A DNA stretch of 64,000 nucleotides from Salinicoccus luteus DSM 17002 (GTDB lineage: Bacteria > Bacillota > Bacilli > Staphylococcales > Salinicoccaceae), in contig NZ_JONV01000008.1 of NCBI RefSeq assembly GCF_000712035.1, positions 1 to 64,000 of the forward strand, in the 5' to 3' direction. A program made the translations under genes and the position numbers. A model generated the notes under the pieces. It was not told the origin of the DNA and searched no databases. It worked only from the letters and a program-made list of their open reading frames with translations. Below are positions 62,521 to 64,000 of this stretch, piece after piece (positions within the stretch are counted from its first letter, which is position 1; every line of letters begins with the position of its first letter).

Positions 62521-63408
62521 TCAATCCCCCTCATAATGGACCCACCGTCTGGCAAATTTGAAGTTGATGATGGTCAGAATCAGTACGATGATGAACAGTA
62601 TCCACGACATGGCCATCGCATAGCCCATATCAAATACATTGAAAGCCTTGATCCACATGTAGAGGTTGTAGAACAGCAGCGAGTTTTCCGGTGCCCCTGC
62701 ATTGTCCGCACTCATTACATAGGCTTCCTGGAAAATCTGGAAGGACCCGATCGTGCTGGTCACGATATCGAAGAAGATGATCGGTGTCACCATGGGCAGG
62801 GTGATCCTGAAGAACATCTGCACGCGTGTAGCCCCGTCCATAATCGCCGCTTCATAGAGTGTTTTGGAGACCCCCTGCATCGCAGCAAGATACAGCAGCA
62901 TGCTGCCGCCGGCACTCCACAGCTTCATCATGATGAGGGAAGGCTTGGCCCATTCGGCGTCGAACAGCCAGTTCGGACCATCGATGCCGAAGAGGGCGAG
63001 GAACTGGTTGATCAGTCCCGTCGACGGATCGAGCAGCTGCATCCACAAAAGATAGACCCCGACACCGGAGAGGATCGCCGGCAGGTAATAGATGGTGCGG
63101 AATATGCGCATCCCCGGAATGTCCTGGTTCATCAGTGTCGATATCAGTATCGCCGCAATCGTCGTCAGAGGGACGGAGAAGGCGACGAAGTACAAGGTGT
63201 TGTAGAGCGATGTCCAGAAAAGGTCGTCGTACATGAACATCTCCTTATAGTTCGCGAATCCGACAAAGTCCATCTGTGACGTCACATTATAGTTTGTAAA
63301 ACTGCCCACAAGAGAAAAAAGCAAGGGGCCGAGTGTCAGCCCCAAAAAACCGATGATCCACGGCAGTATGAAAATATAGCCGTAGAGGTTCTCTTTCTTT
63401 TTATACAT
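62521..63408 (-). CDS. Carbohydrate ABC transporter permease (MalF-like)
   Basis: 295-residue partner permease with six predicted helices. The N-terminus YGYIFILPWIIGFLGLTLGPL is typical of CUT1 MalF-type subunits, and the EAA loop is YEAAIMDGATRVQMFFRITLPMVTPI (about 205-230). It lies eight bases after the binding-protein gene. Confidence 0.92.
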   Translation of the reverse strand: MYKKKENLYGYIFILPWIIGFLGLTLGPLLFSLVGSFTNYNVTSQMDFVGFANYKEMFMYDDLFWTSLYNTLYFVAFSVPLTTIAAILISTLMNQDIPGMRIFRTIYYLPAILSGVGVYLLWMQLLDPSTGLINQFLALFGIDGPNWLFDAEWAKPSLIMMKLWSAGGSMLLYLAAMQGVSKTLYEAAIMDGATRVQMFFRITLPMVTPIIFFDIVTSTIGSFQIFQEAYVMSADNAGAPENSLLFYNLYMWIKAFNVFDMGYAMAMSWILFIIVLILTIINFKFARRWVHYEGD

Positions 63409-63416
63409 CGAATCAC

Positions 63417-64000
63417 CTATCTATTATTTTCAACTATGCGTTCAAGGTCTGATTGTGCCTTTTCCAGTCCCGCTTCGACAGTTGTACTCTCACTGATGAT
63501 GGATTCGAATGTCGGGTTCACCGTGCTTGCGAAATCCGGAGCTACAAGCGGCTGGGGTGTAAGCAGTGTGTTGTCCATATTCTCCACCATGAGGGAATAT
63601 ACTTCCCGTCCTGCTTCACTGAACTCTTCACTCTCTGCAGCAGAGTTTCCAGCCTCCTGATGGGCGACGAGGTCGAAGTTGTTTTCCGCCCAGTAGAGCT
63701 GTGAATCATGGTTCGTCAGGAACTCGATGAACTTATAGGAGGCTTCAGGGTCCTTGGCGCCTTTTGGTATTTCGGCAACGAAGCCGCCGCCCCATGAAGT
63801 ATGGCCGTTTCCTTCTTCTTTTTCAGGCAGAGGTGCAACACCGAAGTTGATATCCTGTCCAAAATCCCTGAGCTGGACGTAGTAGTTGGCGTTCTGTACC
63901 ATCATGCCGATGTTGCCGGCCATGAATGGGTCCTGCTGAGCGTTTTCGAACTGGGAGTTGATTGAAGTAATCGTATTCTCCCCGTATTTGTTCTTCTGTT
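63417..64000 (-). CDS. Extracellular sugar-binding protein of the ABC importer (partial)
   Basis: The C-terminal 194 residues of a solute-binding protein; the frame stays open to the window edge, so the start, signal and lipobox lie outside. The segment MAGNIGMMVQNANYYVQL, FGVAPLPEKEEGNGHTSWGGGFVAEIPKGAKDPEASYKFIEFL is characteristic of CUT1 family binding proteins. The substrate is not clear. Confidence 0.88.
   Translation of the reverse strand, partial: QKNKYGENTITSINSQFENAQQDPFMAGNIGMMVQNANYYVQLRDFGQDINFGVAPLPEKEEGNGHTSWGGGFVAEIPKGAKDPEASYKFIEFLTNHDSQLYWAENNFDLVAHQEAGNSAAESEEFSEAGREVYSLMVENMDNTLLTPQPLVAPDFASTVNPTFESIISESTTVEAGLEKAQSDLERIVENNR

Noticed and set aside
62305-63279. 324-codon plus-strand frame
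   Set aside because: Antisense of the MalF-like permease; His- and Arg-rich shadow composition.

Overview
The window looks like chromosome of a low- to mid-GC Gram-positive coccus of the Staphylococcaceae, most like Salinicoccus or a close relative. The evidence is the 3' end of a 23S rRNA and a 5S rRNA, a CIRCE-controlled groESL, strong AGGAGG ribosome sites with frequent TTG and GTG starts, a class I (staphylococcal-type) fructose-bisphosphate aldolase, an LPXTG surface protein, and a native relative of the staphylococcal PBP2a (MecA) transpeptidase. The genus is inferred from protein resemblance and base composition; no database search was run.

Layout. 1-352: end of an rRNA operon. 460-3010: t6A tRNA-modification operon tsaE-tsaB-rimI-tsaD, followed by a short intergenic stretch packed with DnaA-box-like sites and a convergent ABC-F ATPase. 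5356-9520: rex, tatA, tatC, a GH32 sucrase-like protein that has lost key catalytic residues, and an RpiR regulator. 9734-18974: acidic LPXTG protein, oligoendopeptidase F, double-domain PPK2 polyphosphate kinase, a large secreted subtilase, and a CPBP membrane protease. 19047-21118: groES-groEL. 21243-26570: a more AT-rich segment with a SAM-I riboswitch ahead of thiolase, tiny membrane subunit, SSS symporter and acetoacetyl-CoA synthetase. 26665-32300: ferredoxin, NRDE protein, MecA-like PBP, proB-proA. 32492-33829: cold-shock protein and aldolase. 34075-39753: a sugar or sugar-acid operon (LacI regulator, hexulose-phosphate isomerase, TRAP transporter, RpiA, hexulose-phosphate synthase). 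40036-47909: glycerophosphodiesterase, small membrane proteins, DMT transporter, nitroreductase, RND pump, cation efflux protein. 47967-49126: pheA with a Phe-codon-rich leader peptide and an attenuator. 49276-61616: ddl, acetyltransferases, a luciferase-like oxidoreductase, pepT, two convergent DHA2 efflux pumps, several stress or housekeeping enzymes and small proteins. 61674-64000: a carbohydrate ABC importer whose binding-protein gene runs off the window.

Most striking points: (1) pheA appears to be controlled by ribosome-mediated attenuation, with a 19-residue leader peptide containing Phe-Phe-Phe, mutually exclusive hairpins and a terminator, which is unusual in Firmicutes where T-boxes dominate; (2) a SAM-I riboswitch stands before a ketone-body-type operon rather than a methionine gene; (3) a chromosomal full-length MecA-family PBP without mecR1 or mecI neighbours; (4) a TRAP transporter wired to hexulose-phosphate synthase, hexulose-phosphate isomerase and RpiA; (5) a GH32 protein with Ser at the nucleophile position; (6) a co-oriented DnaA-box cluster next to tsaD.

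Most genes are housekeeping and stand in short operons separated by clear intrinsic terminators, many shared by convergent genes. No CRISPR array, tRNA, insertion sequence or prophage was seen.
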